Positions 43,623-56,934 of a stretch of 64,000 nucleotides of DNA are shown in pieces (within the stretch, counting starts at the first letter, position 1; each line of letters begins with the position of its first letter). The notes beneath the pieces were generated by a model. It was not told the origin of the DNA. It made no database searches and worked only from the letters and a program-made list of their open reading frames with translations. The DNA comes from Coprinellus micaceus (taxonomy: Eukaryota; Basidiomycota; Agaricomycetes; Agaricales; Psathyrellaceae), in assembly GCA_951394405.1 (NCBI GenBank), contig OX596335.1, positions 1,426,001-1,490,000 of the forward strand, in the 5' to 3' direction. A program made the position numbers and the translations under genes.

Positions 43623-46600
43623 ATGTTCAGCCAATTTCGACATGCTGTCGAACAGCTAGCGCAGCAAGTCCCTGTACCTGGCCAACACGACGATTCGAAT
43701 GGAACTGGGGAACACCGAGGGTCACTGGATATGAGGAGGTCACTATCCCAGCAAAGCGGAGACTCGTCAAACCCCACCAATGGACGGAGTAGCAATGGCT
43801 CACCAGGAACTGGATCGACGCGTGGCTTGTCTCTGGAGGAGCGGTTGAAGAGGGCGGCAGCAGCGAAAGCGACGGCTGCCTCATCAGACCCTCTGAATGC
43901 CGGTGGTAACTCGTCACCAGACACTGCGAGGAAGGGCAGGGACGCTACGAGTCCTAGCCCTGGGATGAAGGCTCAACAGAGGAGAACGATGTCGCCTGCC
44001 TCAACTCCGTTGCCAGATTCGCCTGCTCTGGTGGCGAGGAGAGACTCGTTTATGCGAACCAGTTCAAACCTTGGCAAGTCGGAGTTCGCTGCTATTCCGG
44101 ATCTCGAGTTAGACGGCAAGGGGGAGGGGGCCGATGTCGTCGAGGATGACTTTGAAATGGAAACTTCGGTAACGGAAGACGCGAATGAGGGACAAGGGTC
44201 AGTGGAAACGATGGAGGCGGAAGAAGATGTGAAGCAGGCAGGGAAGCTGGAAGAGAGAAAGGACGTTGCTGCACCACCTACATCGGGATCCGATAGCCCG
44301 ACAAGATCTGGGGTTGGGCCCGCTGTCCAGGAGGGGCCTCTGACATCGTCATCGCCACCCCCGGCTGCGGTGGACTCGCTTTCCGAACCCTCGTCATCGT
44401 CCGCGTCGCCAACGCCAGAAGAACCCCCCGTCAAATCCAGGCCGGAGGATGCGGATACTGAAGAGGCGACCAGCACCTCAGGTCCCGAGTCGAATCAGGG
44501 CCCAGACACAGAAGAGAAGGCAAGCAAGCCTGCTAATGAGGAGCCAGAACTTGATTCCAAGTCCAAGTCTATTCCGGTCCAAAGTCAGAGCGATGACGAT
44601 TCCAAGAGCTTGAGGAACCCAAGCCGGGTCGGGATCGAGGAACTTCAACAACGTTTGAAGCAGGTCGAACAGAGGTTCGCCGGTATGTCTCCCCCGCTTC
44701 TCCGGCCTGACGGCGCCATGAAGTCGGGCGCTAACGAAACATTTGGTGCGGGATATGCGCGCTAAATAGATGTGTCAACGTCATTCAAACGTCTGCAGGC
44801 GGAGAAAGTGGCTGCCGACACTGTGCTCCGTGACCTAACGCCCGTCGATACCATCCAGGATAGTTCTGGGCTCAGAGATTATTTGAGTAACCTAAATTCG
44901 AAGCAGGAGGTGAGTAGAGTTCCATTCCATGTTGTTCGTGTCGGTGTCGGTTTCTTCCTTCCATCTCATTTCGTTTCCCCCGCGCCGCGTCCACTCGATG
45001 TCGACATCTGAGCCTCCATTACGTTACCTGCGCCCCATATGAAACTTATCTCTACACCCCTCGACAGATCTTCCAAAACGAAATCAAGCTACTCAATGGC
45101 AAACTATCCGGTAAGCATATGATCTCCTCCGATACTCCGACGACGAATTAATCAATATTACTTTTATTCCACCTCTGCCAGCCTACGTGGAACGACTGGA
45201 GGAGCTACGCGATGTCCACCGTCTCGAGTCGAAATCGCAGACCGATCAAATCGACAAGTTAGCGACACAGCTGCAGGAGACTGAAGCTTTGTTCCAGGCA
45301 TCTGAGAGAGCCATTGCAGAGGCTGAGGACAAGTTCGCATTGGATCAGACCGACACAAACACTCTGAAGACGGAGATCGAGCGGTACAAGACCGTCGCGA
45401 AGGAAGAAGAGGAGAAACGCGTCAAGGCCGTCAGTTTACTCAAGACTGTTCGCCAAAAACTCGTCAAGGCCGAGAAGGAAAAAGAAGACGCTTTCAGGGA
45501 GGCGGGGGCATCAAGAGATCGGGACCGGGGCGAGAAGGAGGCCGACCGTATAGAGAGGCTGAAGCTACAGCAAGAGCTAGAGATAACGCAGATTGAGAGG
45601 GAGAGGATGGCCGCTACGCAGAAGGCGCAGTTCGATAGGGAGTTGGGACTGCAGAAGGATCGGTATGAGAGGGAGATGGCGGCTGTCAAGGGTCAGCTTG
45701 AGTTGGAGATCATCACGTTGAAGGTTAGTGTCTTCTGCCAGCGTCTGCCTATCAGTTTGGATTTTGGTGTCGGTGGCCCTCACGGGCTTAGCGGATGGAT
45801 GGGTGGCTGGCTGGAACCAATAGCCACCCAACTGCGTCTGCTGGACTACTGGTGACGCTTCGACACTCTGGCGCTAGTAGCTCTGACTTCCCCCGCTTGT
45901 TCCTGACACCGTTTACTGACTTCCATTCACTTTCACATCATTACAATCTGCTACACAGAGTTCACACTCCAAAGAGCTGTCCGCCAAATCTTCGCAAATC
46001 ATGACACTCGAAAATTCGCTAAACAGCGTGACGCGGGACAAGAACGTGTTCTTTGAGCAGCTGCAGATCAAACAGGCTGAAACGGAGTCAGCGCAGAGCC
46101 ATCTTGAGAACCTGCAGCATCAGAACACGGAGCTCGAGTTCCAGCTTCGGGAAGCGAATGAGAGACTTGCACTCGTCAAGGAGGAGTACACGGACTATCA
46201 GCAGGAGCAGCAAGTGAGGGCTCGAGAACCTGTGACGTCGGCCTCTGACATCGCCCAGATGATCTCGGCGGCGGAGGCCAAGTACGAGGTGAAGCTCGCC
46301 GAGTCGCGCAGGAGCGTCACCGTTCTGGAGAAGGAGAGAGGCGAGAGCGAGGCGAATTGGAGTCGCAAGTTGAAGGAGAAAGTCAAGGAGCTGGAGGATT
46401 TGAAGAGGTTGTTGGGAAGTGCAGCTAGGAATAGAGAGGAGGACATCAGTGCGGTGGAAGCACTGAAAGCTGACCTCGGCCGTGCCAGGGAAGAAGCCCG
46501 GATCCTCAGGGAACAGCTGTTGGACGTCCCTGTCCTCCAGGAAACGATCCAAGATCTCAAGGTACGTCTGCAGTGGTCGAAACTCCCAGCCCAATTGTAT

Positions 46601-47404
46601 CATCATTTTTTCTTTCTTTCTTTCTACGCTGTGACCTCGTGAGTATTGTCATCTAACAACGGCGTCTACACCTGTCCATCTTCTAGAATGGGGCGAAGGA
46701 GCTAGAGGAAGAACTCCGCCAGAAAACTTCTGGGCTCGAACACCTGGCTGAGGAACACAAGTCCCGAGAGGCACAATTGAAACAGGCCAATAAGGTCTGT
46801 CCATCCGTTGTCCCACTCCGTACCTGAATGAAATCGTCGCTCACGAATGAGATTTGATCCTGCGTTCGATGTCTCGATATGTGTCCGCACCAACGTCCAT
46901 CCCTTGACCGATTTACGTGTATCACGCATTCCCAAAATGTTCTCAAAAAATCTCCCCCACAACAGACGCTTCGGGAGGAATTGCGCAAGGTGCAGTCCTC
47001 TGCAGCGCTCCTGGAGCGTCAGAGGAACCCAGGGGTGGGGTACTGGAATCGCTTTGGAGATGCGGGTGGAGATGGACAGCAAAGCCCGACGGCCAGTACG
47101 ACGAGCGTGGCGTCGGCCGGTGCAACGGCTCCCCGCCCTGCTTCTCCCGCGCCCAGCGCATCATCGGTGTCAACAGTCAATAAGGCTGAGGAAGAAGTCA
47201 ACCTCGAGTACCTTCGCAACGTTATCCTGCAGTTCTTGGAGCACAAGGAGATGAGGGTAAGTCTCCATTCTGGGACTCCTTCCAGTGGAATATCGCACTG
47301 ACGCAATTGGGTCGACTTTCTTCCAGCCAAACCTTGTCAAGGTCATTTCAATCATTCTTCATTTTACGCCCCAGGAGACGCGCCGGTTAATGGCAAAAGT
47401 CTAA
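43623..47404 (+). CDS. IMH1: GRIP-domain golgin (Imh1-like)
   Basis: Golgi tether recruited by Arl1-type GTPases. Exons 43623-44682, 44770-44909, 45068-45110, 45182-45723, 45959-46561, 46687-46794, 46966-47256, 47327-47404; 954 residues with all phases closing. The N-terminal 350 residues are disordered (Ser/Pro/Glu), beginning MFSQFRHAVEQLAQQV. Long coiled coils follow from about 340 to 850. The C-terminal GRIP domain is at about 895-954: EEEVNLEYLRNVILQFLEHK, then, across the last intron, VKVISIILHFTPQETRRL. The Tyr of NLEYL is the residue that contacts Arl1 in the family. Some introns here are long for this window (158-235 nt). Confidence 0.93.
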
Positions 47405-47909
47405 GTGCGGGACCGGCTACACACTTGGAGCGTCGTCTACAGAACTTTCTGGCTTTTCATTCACCTTGGCCGTGCCCACGTGGAGTCGAGCTGGGAACTT
47501 CTCCATTGAACTCCCGACCACAAGCTCTCGCCCCCGCGGACGGGTTCACTCTCGGCGTCGAGCTTAGGGTGATAGAGTCTGTGGGGGTAGGAAGGGGTCG
47601 GTGTTCGTTCGTTATATGTTTTGGTGGATACCCTTACTTTCGTTCGTAGTTAGCTGGCTCGTTGAGGCCCTGCTGGCCGCTCGGCTTCAAGAATGGTTTA
47701 TTATTCTGGACGGGGTTCCTGACATTGCGATCCCTACTGTGAGCGATTATACTGAATAAGTTAAGTATTAGGCAATTAAGTCACGAGGTAATTTCGGGCG
47801 GTAGCTTGACTGTCAGAAGTAATAACGATACGGACGGCGATGCGCAGGTTCAAGGAAGGTGTTAGACGATCACAAGAAGTTTAGCAAGCGACTTGGGCTC
47901 TGGCGGGCT
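47405..47909. other. Intergenic, convergent 3' flanks
   Basis: Contains the 3' UTR of the golgin and downstream flank of the orphan at 47910. No gene is seen. Confidence 0.45.
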
Positions 47910-48783
47910 TCATAGGTTGACCTTCAAGATGTCCTGGAGCTCCTTAATAGCTCTGTTGAGTTCGAGAAGTTTTAGGTTCGACACCGATGCGTCGTGTTGG
48001 AGGCTCGCGACCATACTCTGTGATGAGAAAAGTCAGTCCGCAGATCCATGAATAGTCTTCCGGAAATTAAAGGGGACGGCGTAGAAAAAGGTGTCGGTGG
48101 AAAAAGGGAGACTGACTTTGGCGGTTTTGGAGTTAAGACCTTTATAAGGTCCCAGTTCGTCGAAGGGGACAGGATAGAAACCGAAGCTAGGAATGCATGG
48201 TCATAAAAACGCAGCCCAGTGAATAAAAAGGCAACAAGCAAGTACTTACTCGAGAAGCTGGGCGTGGAGATCGTCAATATGAGCTTCGAGGCTGGCCGTG
48301 TAGATCGTGCGCCGGTGAGGAGCCCCAAGCGTCGAGCTGCCAACCATATGGTGGGGTTAGTTTACGAAGCGAGGGAACGTGACAGACGCGTACTGACATC
48401 TCGTACGGACTGAAAATGTGCTTCTCCAGTGCATGATTCCAGATTTTTCTCCGTTTGACTTCACCCTTTTTTGCTTGTAGTCGAGAGTAGGGATGCGCGA
48501 TGTGGATGCGCGCAGACGTCTTCCGAGAGGTGGGATCGCTGACGCGCCCAACACCTCTCATAGGCTTGGTTGTCGTCAGAGGGGGATACTCGGAGGGATC
48601 CTGGGCCTTGAATTCATGATGAACATTGACCTCGCGGTAGGTAGGACGCGGTTCGGGGGTATATGGCGGGGGTGGGGTCGACACCGAGCTAGCTGAACTC
48701 GAGCTGGAGATCCCGCTGGTCGAGGCGGGAGAGCCTGATTTTGGGTAGGTGAAGGAGTAGCACTGGTCTGTCGAAACTTGCAT
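47910..48783 (-). CDS. Conserved-looking orphan with C-terminal coiled coil
   Basis: Exons 48783-48398, 48336-48250, 48186-48117, 48017-47910; 216 residues; phases close. The N-terminal third is Ser-rich with a PPPPYTPEPRP block. The rest looks well ordered: PHRRTIYTASLEAHIDDLHA, QLLDFGFYPVPFDELGPYKG, LNSKTAKSMVASLQHDASV, and a final helix LKLLELNRAIKELQDIL. The last two segments suggest a small subunit that folds into a coiled-coil assembly. The PPPY motif could bind a WW domain. No family was recognised, and neighbours give no hint. Confidence 0.75.
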
Positions 48784-49633
48784 GGTGAGCGAGTGGACAG
48801 GAACGATGCAGAAATGCAATTCCAGGGCACCTAGGTATTTATCGCGGGGGGTCGAAGGCACGTAATGATGTCAAAGCCTACCGATCCGCGTCAGATCTGG
48901 TGCTGCCTCATTCGCTCTTCACCCAATCTGGATCTTGGGCATTCCTGCCAAATCCGGGCTCCCGCTGTGAACGCTAAAAACAAGGTGAATTGTTTGAATA
49001 GCGGCTTGGCTTAGCCGAACCCTTTGCCTTGCGAACTCAAGGCAATGACCAGGATCCGGGCGATCGCGAGCAGCAGGGCGACGCATCGCGCACACGTCTA
49101 GGACGCGTCACCGGCGCGTATTGGGGTGAAAGGATCCTGCCAGATCTTCTTTGGCGCTGGGGATCTCCGTGACCCCTCGAAACGGGGGTCCAGGAAGGCC
49201 CCTCGACACCGCTCAGCGGGACCAGCTTCCTCGTGTTCCTGCGTTGGAACCGTGGGATGCTGTCGCTGCTGCCTCTGTCCTGGCTGCCAGAGTACTTGTC
49301 CACTGTGGCCTGACTAGAAACATTGCGTATATTTCGCGCAACGCACTGGGCGTAGACGGGGCACTTGACGGTCGAGCTAGAGCGCCAGGGTACGCGCCAG
49401 CTCTGATATGCTTCTGGCGGTGTGGCCCAATGTGGCTGGTGCGCGGGCCTTCGCTGGCTGAAACAGAGCGTGACAGGGAAGCCCGTCGTTGCTGGAGAAT
49501 CCTGGATCGGTGACGGGATCTCTGTCCGGCAAAACGAGGCATCGCACAATTTACCCTTTGGCGCGATCGCTGCCCACCTTCCTGTCTCACAAAAGCAGAG
49601 GCCACCTGGGTTGTGCATCGACATCACCCCAGC
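48784..49633. other. Intergenic, divergent promoter region
   Basis: 850 bp between divergent starts. Frames at 49037-49714 (minus) and 49151-49513 (plus) overlap each other antisense, which suggests GC-driven open frames rather than genes. Confidence 0.45.
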
Positions 49634-51329
49634 ATGGATTTTCACTACCACAACCACCACAACCACCAGGCAGATCAGCCCATGTACCAACACTACCCGT
49701 CGCAATACCAGCACCAGGAGTTTTACCCAGTGCGTAGCTTCATCATTTACGCGTCATGCTCCATATAGCTAACCAAATCCAAGGAGTACGTGCAGGAAAG
49801 CTCGTACCTAGGCGAGATCCCGCAGGCGCAGCCCACTACGCAATACGTCGACTCCAATGCGTACTTTCACGTCGGCCCTGTGATGCACAACCAGCAAGCA
49901 AGCCAGCTTGCCAACAATTACAACGCCACACCGACGCAGATGTACCAGCCATCCCCTATTGTCCGCGCACCGATCCCCATTTTGGGTGCCCAGTTCCAGG
50001 AACATAGCGCATATGAAGTTCCGGACTCACGGATCCAGGATGTCGCGTCCGACCCAAGCTTTTATTCCGATGCAGAGTACCTGACCGAGTCCTGTTATAC
50101 TCGGAATGCTCGCTATGTCTACCCCGAGGCTGATTTGACCCAGAATGGCCAGCAGTCGCGGATGCCAGTCCAAATGACTTCGCAACCGCAACCACTATCC
50201 TGGGACGAAGTCGTTTCCCAGCCGTTTTCGGGCCCGACCTTTCCAACTCCGAGCGAGCTCCTTATCGAGCTTGGGGCGACGTTCCAGGGCATGTCGGTGG
50301 AGGGCGGGCAAGCTGAGGGTGGGCGGTATGGGCAGATGGATAGCATGAACTCTGGTCAGGAAGGAAGTGTGAGCTATGGGTCGCACGACGGCATGGTTTA
50401 CGAGCAACGAGCAGCTGGCGCCCACAGCCGGGTCCCTTCCCCGTCGACCGCTATCCAGCGAGCGGTTGATTCTGCGAGTCCCGAGGCTTCCAGTTGCGGC
50501 TCAGTACGCATCAGTACGCCACGCTCTGAGCCAGCAACGCGGTCTCAACCGAACCATCGGGCCGTATCGTCGCGCTCAGTTAGTATCTTACCTGACGCAG
50601 CACCGAGTACTACTTCCAGGCAAGTCCCCCATTTTGCCCCTCTCATAGAGGTTTCACGCTAACGCGACACATTCCGACCCCAGTCCGGAATCCATCTCTT
50701 CACACGAGAAGAAGAGGCATTACCTTGAGTGCTTGGAGCACTACGTCATGTACCTTCACAACCAGTTCGCCTTGCTCGGAAAGGCACCCGTCAGGTTCAA
50801 GCGCCTTGACAAATATGAAGGACTTAAAAGCCGTTCCATCCGAGTGAGTTCTCCGTAATTCTTCACCCGACTACCCCTTTTCTTGCCCTTGTCGCCATGC
50901 TTCTGGTGCTAGTCCATTTCCTGGGATATTGGGTTGGCAACGGAGCGGGCATTCCCCCTCTTCTCTTATATATTCCGAGGTCCACGTTAGCGCCGCCTCC
51001 TTGCCGCCATTTAGAGCTCTTCCGTTACGGTGGCTAACTAGCAATAAATGACCGGGTGTAGACGCTCCTCGTGCACATGGAGCACAACAACAAGAAGCTG
51101 AATACGCAGACGGTGGCTGAGGAGACAAGGGTGAGCCGCTCCATCGTTCTCATTCGTTTTGGTTTTATTGACGGAATGCTTGTCTTTTCGATCGTTTGTT
51201 CCGCTCCGTTGACATCGACTCCCGCTCTCCCTTCACTCCGACGCCCCACTTGAATTTACCTAGTTCATCGCCCTCCGCGAGGAAGTGTATCGCAAGATTG
51301 GGAAGCCAGAGGAGGGAAATAAAAACTAG
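49634..51329 (+). CDS. Gln/His-rich orphan with conserved C-terminal helix domain
   Basis: Exons 49634-49729, 49784-50619, 50684-50843, 51062-51130, 51264-51329; 408 residues. The start MDFHYHNHHNHQADQPMYQH opens a low-complexity region of about 300 residues rich in Gln, Ser and Tyr, reminiscent of transcriptional regulators. The C-terminal about 100 residues look folded: KKRHYLECLEHYVMYLHNQF, RFKRLDKYEGLKSRSIRTLL, VHMEHNNKKLNTQTVAEETR. The second intron uses a consensus GC donor (CAG|GCAAGT at 50620); no in-phase GT donor exists nearby. Function unknown; a regulatory role is inference from composition only. Confidence 0.75.
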
Positions 51330-51665
51330 ATAGGGCACCATCTGGTAGCCCTTTGTCATTAGCGGGCATCATAAACTTGTAATATATCTTGGGCAATCAC
51401 ACGCGCGAATTCCACGCCATCTCGCGGTTTCCGGAGAGGTCGGGACAGGCATCAGCGCTCAACCCGACTCGGACGCGGCCATCGGCATTTCCAAAAGGAG
51501 ACTGGTACGACACGTGACGGAATCTAAACCAATCGACACGCGCCTCCGAGTCTTGAGGCTCTTGTCTTGCTTTCGCGTCTCTTGGATCTTCCCCACCTAG
51601 GCTCTCCCTGGAGTCGCAAGATCCGACCTGAAGGCTCTATTATATGTTATTGGAGTCGCTTGGCT
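51330..51665. other. Intergenic, MED5 promoter
   Basis: 336 bp without recognised elements. Confidence 0.35.
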
Positions 51666-54600
51666 ATGTCTTTCACAGATATCTCGCGGAATTGCTTCCA
51701 GAGTGGATTGTCCGCAACAAGAGTGAGCGCTTATAACTTGGGGTTATGGGATAATTGGGTGCTGATTGTTGAGGTCCTCAGTGGCTGCATTTGTGCAAGA
51801 TCTATGCTCAGCAAAATTCTGCGATGATCTCGGGGGAGGATGTCGCAACGCAGATTAGCAGTACGTTCATATTGGTTCGTCGAAGCATGGAAACAGACCA
51901 AGATCGCTCACAGCGTCTGGATGCTCTTTCCCGTTCGTTTATAGACTCTGTTCTGGTCCTATACCAATCATACCCTGCCGAGCCTGGTCTCAACAGCTAC
52001 CTGAAGCACGCGATCGAAGATGGAATCCTTCCTCTCCCGATCTACGTCTCTACCTTCCTTGAGGCCTCAGCTGCATACATCCTCAGCTCCGACATCCCTA
52101 CGCTCGACTTTCTCTGCGCACTCCCTGTGAAGTTGCACGAAGATTCTGGACATTTACCGCTGGGGAACCTGGTGCCCAGCATCGAAGATCCTCTGACCAC
52201 ACTCCTCAAAGTCGACAGGTGCCTTCGATTGTTACGGCTTGGAGGCACTTCACCAACACAATCGGCAAGGCAGCATACCCTCCTCATTAACTCTGGAAAG
52301 CTTTTGATGCACTTACTCTCGTGCGTCAACGATATCTCGGTGCTGCCTTTCCAAGAAGCATATCATCTATGGGACCAGACGAATACATTGCTGATTAGCG
52401 GAGTTGGGCTCAGCGAGACCCTGAGAGGCTCTTTATCGAGTTTCCTGTGGAGTCTCAACCTGCATCTATCGAGCGACGAAACAACTGGGAAGGAGGCGCA
52501 GATGATGCAGAACATGCAGATGGCGAAGGGGGACATTGGGGGCCCGAATTCTGAGAACGATATCATCACGCTTGGGCTTATCCTGCAATACCTGGTCCGT
52601 CCGTTACTCCCCCGCCCCGGGGTTTCTTTCTTTTAGATGCTCATACTCACGTCGTCGCCTTTTCCTCTTACTTTCATACCACGCAGGTAACACAAAGGGG
52701 ACAGGAGTTCGGAGCTGGAAATACTGCACATGCCGTGGCGCTCCTCGTGAGCACCTGGAGATGGTCGTCCTGGCCTGCACACGTCTTCTACACCCAGGTA
52801 TTTGTATCGGCGTTTAGCTGCCTCGCGTCGAATATGGCATCCCCTCTCCTGTGGAGAGCGTTTGTCGTTGGAAGGGTACGTAGCGTTCAATTGCGTGGTG
52901 ATAGCGGCCTAACTTGGACTGTCGGAATTCCATGACTTTGGCTCTGGCTCCACCTAACGACAGCTTCCCGTGCTCCTGGCGGCCTTCCAACGGGCGATCG
53001 GGAGTGACACATCGGTGGATTGGGTACGTCGTTACTTGTCCTCGCTTCGGCGTTTGAACTATGCGCTGACAGTATATCTGAACGTAGCGTGCATCAATAC
53101 AAAATGGCCTGAGGCAGGCTTTTCGACGACCAGACCTCATCATTCAAGGGGACCATCTACTCTCTCAAGCTACAAACGCTATGGACCTGCCAGACGCACA
53201 TGTTCCGGTGAATGACAGCCCTACGTGAGTGTTATAAATGGAGCGTCCAACTGACTCTTCCTTGTCTTTCTCGCTCTGGGATGGCTGTCTGATGATGTCC
53301 CGCATGATTGGATAAAATAGGTCTTCGTACACCCACGCACTGCTCCAAGAGCTCATCAAGGTCGAGCTCATCGACCACCACTTCGCTTTAGAGTTAGATC
53401 CATCCCTTGCAAACCAGGGTGGATCTAACAGCACCCCGTACTTTGACACCTGCATCTTGGATAATGGGAGCGTAGATTTAACGGTGATTGGCCGGTCTCA
53501 ACTTGGTACAAGATGGCAGCGAACTGACCCTCCTCCCCGGAGATGTAGGCGGCGGAATTGAAGCTGGCCAATGAAGTTGACGGTGCTAACGATCATGGAA
53601 GACTCGGTTGGTTCGATAGGCTCGCGAAAGACGTTGGAGCACACTCGATCTTTGCCAACTGGGTGCTCAAGGTCCGTCCCACATATCGCCACAATCCCCA
53701 CGTTCTAAGCGAATGTATTGACTATCGGATTTCTGATTAGCGGTTCACCACATGTTTCAAGGTGCTCGATGTCGAGCCTTTGAGCAATGTCTGCAAACTA
53801 CTGTACGCGGAGCCTCTCGCTTTGGACTTGCTTGCCTTGCACGTAAAGCTGTCTGATATCGTTTTCTATTCATTGTTGTTTTTGGATGAATATGACTGCG
53901 AGACGGTTGGTACGTGACATCCCTTTTCAGGGTGAATCGTGCAAACTCGCTGATCGTTCACGTTGCCGTGTTGCGAACTCTATGTGCTGCCGTACAACTT
54001 GACCCAATCTGCAGGGAACCCCCATACAGCAGTGGAACATCTGGGGGACGTCGTCGTATTAGTCCAGTACACGCTAGGCCGCTTCCAGGTGAGTTCCTGA
54101 CCAACTCACTTCCCCGTTCAACCATCTACGGACGATGATCTAATCGTTTCCTTGTGGGTCCATAACCTTTGTGAACGTAGCTCGGCTGGGACGTCTACGT
54201 CAAAGAGGGTCGGACGCTTCCTGTAGACTATTTGCGCCAGACGCACGAAGTCTTCTCAGTGGAATCGTTGAGCCCACAAGAGGCAGCTTCCTTCCACTCG
54301 TGGTTCAAGGCTCTCTTTGACAGCAGCGACGAAGGAATTGAAGATGGGATATTACGGTATGTCCCCATTCATCACTCCGTACTCGTTGAGTATTTTCTGG
54401 TGGATTTTTCCCATCTGAACCTCACAGCCTCTCTTGGGGCCAAGGCGCCAATGGTCTCGGTTAGGTTGTTGACGTTGGCCGTTCCATTCTTTTCTTTGGA
54501 GCGGTCTCTTCCACCGATCACAATAGCCTTTCCGCGGCAAACTCTTAAATCACTATTTCTATCCCCCCTCTTATTTGACTTGTTACACTGGTCCGCCGAT

Positions 54601-56530
54601 GCTGACACCCTTTTCCTTTTGACGCCTCTGTGAATGTGGGGTGTAGATCGACGCACCCAAAGACGCTACTTCGAATCTCGGCGACCCTATTCTCCCAAGC
54701 GATTGAAGCTGTGTCCGCACAGAAGATTGAGATGAAAGCTCTCCTGGAAGGCGTATCTTTCTTCACGGGGCGCCTTTTGAACTGGACTCTGGTGGGTGTG
54801 ATCAAGGCGCTTATCCGTGAAGCCCAAATTCCGTTGTGAGTGGATACACTTGTTTAAATTTTGTGAAAGGCTGGTCGGCGGAGGGTGACTGAACTGCTGT
54901 TGTCCACCTCCCCACGACTGCATTCAAGCTAGCCTGGATTGGGAGGTTCCTTCCATCCGATGTTCTAGGAATGTTTCCTTGCTCTCCGTTCTTTTTCCGT
55001 CCAGCTTCCCAAGTTCATTTCCGTGGACGTTCCCTTAATCTCATCTTCATCGATCATCAATCTATATCCCCTCCTGCTCTCGCTGAAACGGTTGTACTGA
55101 TGCACGCTCAGTCCGTTTCCAGCGTCCAGTTATACCAAACGTGTCAGTACGATCCTGGATATCGTCCAAACACTGCTGTTGTCGGAGTCGTGCCCGCCTC
55201 CCGTTCACGCACTCTGTCGAACGGCGGTACTGCGCTTTGTTAACCAGTTCAAGCGACCAAATGCTCAAGGGAGAGACTGGATTCCCGGGACGCCGTTCGA
55301 CGTCGAGAAAGTAACGGGTGCTGTGCGAGGTAAGCTCTCTTCCGCTGTTCTGTGCAATTAGCTGCACCGGCAATTTCCTTTCCTCGGAGGACGCTTCCCA
55401 AATTCCGTTGTTCTTTCGTGGGCTGGGGCTAAGCCTCTCTCGGCGCTCTGTACCTTCGCACCTGCGAGGAAGCCCAGAAGGCCCGGGGATCCAATAACCC
55501 AAATTGTTTACCGAACCGATGCTGATCCCTACTCCTAGGTCGCTCGCGCATCGCATTCGCGCCCGCCGCCCCACCCCCAAGCGCCGCCTCCGCCCCTCCC
55601 ACCAGCGCCGGCCCAGCTCCGCCTCCTTCCGCGTCGAAAGGTGACGCAGGCCCCCCCGGTGCCAAATTCACCCACTCCCAACCCTTCGGCACCAACCCCA
55701 TCGACCCGGCTCACAGCGAGCCCTGGGCCTCCTACGCGCGAGACAACCTCCGTTTCGCGCTCTCCATAGGGCAGACGCACAAGATCCCAGAGTTCGACGT
55801 GGATCGGTGCCTCCAGATTGTCGATCCGGGTGTGTTTTTGAAGTGTCTGTGGGGAGATATGGTGACTGCGAGTGTGAATGGGGTTATGGGGATGGGGCCT
55901 TCTGGGATGATGAGCGGGAATATGAATTTGAACGGGGGTGGGGATATGATGGGGTGGTTGGAAGTGTGTAGGCGTGTGGGGGTGTTCGTGCTTACCATGC
56001 CAATGAGGGGTGTGTGGGTTGGGGAGCCCGGTGACTCCCCGGCTGCGCAACAGCAGCGGGGAGGGGGGAGTGAAGTAGTGGTGGAAAGGAAGAGGAGACG
56101 AGGCTCCCCACCCCTCCTCCCTGTGTTCATGCACCTCGTCATACCATCCATCATCCACTACATCGATAACCTGAAGGCGACGGTGCAGGACCAAACCAAC
56201 CTCATCGAGATCCTCACGACCATCGTCTTCTCCTCACTCACCGCTGCCCTCCACCTCGAATGGGCGCTCACGAACATCGGGACCCTCCTGGGCGACGGCA
56301 CGAACAATAATGCCACCGCCAAAGGAACGGTGGGGGATGCAGCTGCGGCTACTGCTCGTAGGATCCCCCCGGTGTTGGGCGCGAGCAGTGGGTCTGTCGC
56401 CCGGAGACTCGCGGCTGACCTGAGGGCGAGGAAGGATAGTCAGACCTGTCGGTTGATTCTGGAGAGGTTGGGTTCAAGTCAGAGTTTTGTCGCTAACTTT
56501 CCGTACTTTGGGTCTGGGATTGAGAGTTAA
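51666..56530 (+). CDS. MED5: Mediator complex subunit 5
   Basis: Tail-module subunit of Mediator, linking activators to RNA polymerase II. Exons 51666-51722, 51782-52594, 52687-52875, 52964-53023, 53088-53224, 53321-53483, 53549-53671, 53762-53909, 54015-54088, 54181-54356, 54647-54835, 55148-55329, 55539-56530; about 1,100 residues, the size of Med5 (yeast Nut1 1,132). It is helical throughout, with segments such as ALPVKLHEDSGHLPLGNLVP, YAEPLALDLLALHVKLSDIV, GWDVYVKEGRTLPVDYLRQT and FTILDIVQTLLLSESCP. The exon 11/12 junction spans a 312-nt gap that might hide a small exon. Identification is by overall pattern, so moderate confidence; the 13-exon model itself is phase-consistent. Confidence 0.72.
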
Positions 56531-56934
56531 AGTAGTCCAACAAAGCCGATGCGCTGTGAGTAGAATCCTAGCCTATGTTGACCCGTGTCTTGCTGCTGAA
56601 TAGACAAACGCCTATATGCGTGCATGGAACGAGGGGATAATGATTAGAAGCTATAGTTGGGCAAGTCTTTTGGTTTTCGATGAAGCGATAGTGGGAATGT
56701 GTTTACGTGGTTGCCCTTGCCCAAAGTCCGCATGTAAAGTACCTTGAATGAGCGTAGTGTATAAATCCGATCCGAGAGAGAGAGAGAGAGAGACGGGGAC
56801 AGCGACAAGTCAAGCGATCAGGAAGAGAGGGGAGGGATGTCATGTAGTCCAGAGAATCGATCCGAGACCCAGCAGACAGTAATGAATAGCGATACTTAGA
56901 CAATAATTCAGCTATACGAACGGGACCCAAGCAT
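56531..56934. other. Convergent 3' intergenic with GA microsatellite
   Basis: Between MED5 and ZRC1 stops. A (GA)10 run lies at 56774-56793. Nothing else is recognised. Confidence 0.5.
56774..56793. repeat. (GA)n microsatellite
   Basis: Ten uninterrupted GA units in the gap between the MED5 and ZRC1 stop codons. Confidence 0.8.

Noticed and set aside
44770..45110. Splitting the golgin into two genes around its low-complexity N terminus
   Set aside because: Exon phases run continuously from the ATG at 43623 to the GRIP domain, so one gene is the simpler reading.
49037..49714. 225-codon frame on the minus strand
   Set aside because: No ATG-supported start, overlaps the first exon of the orphan at 49634 and opposing plus frames; judged chance in GC-rich DNA.
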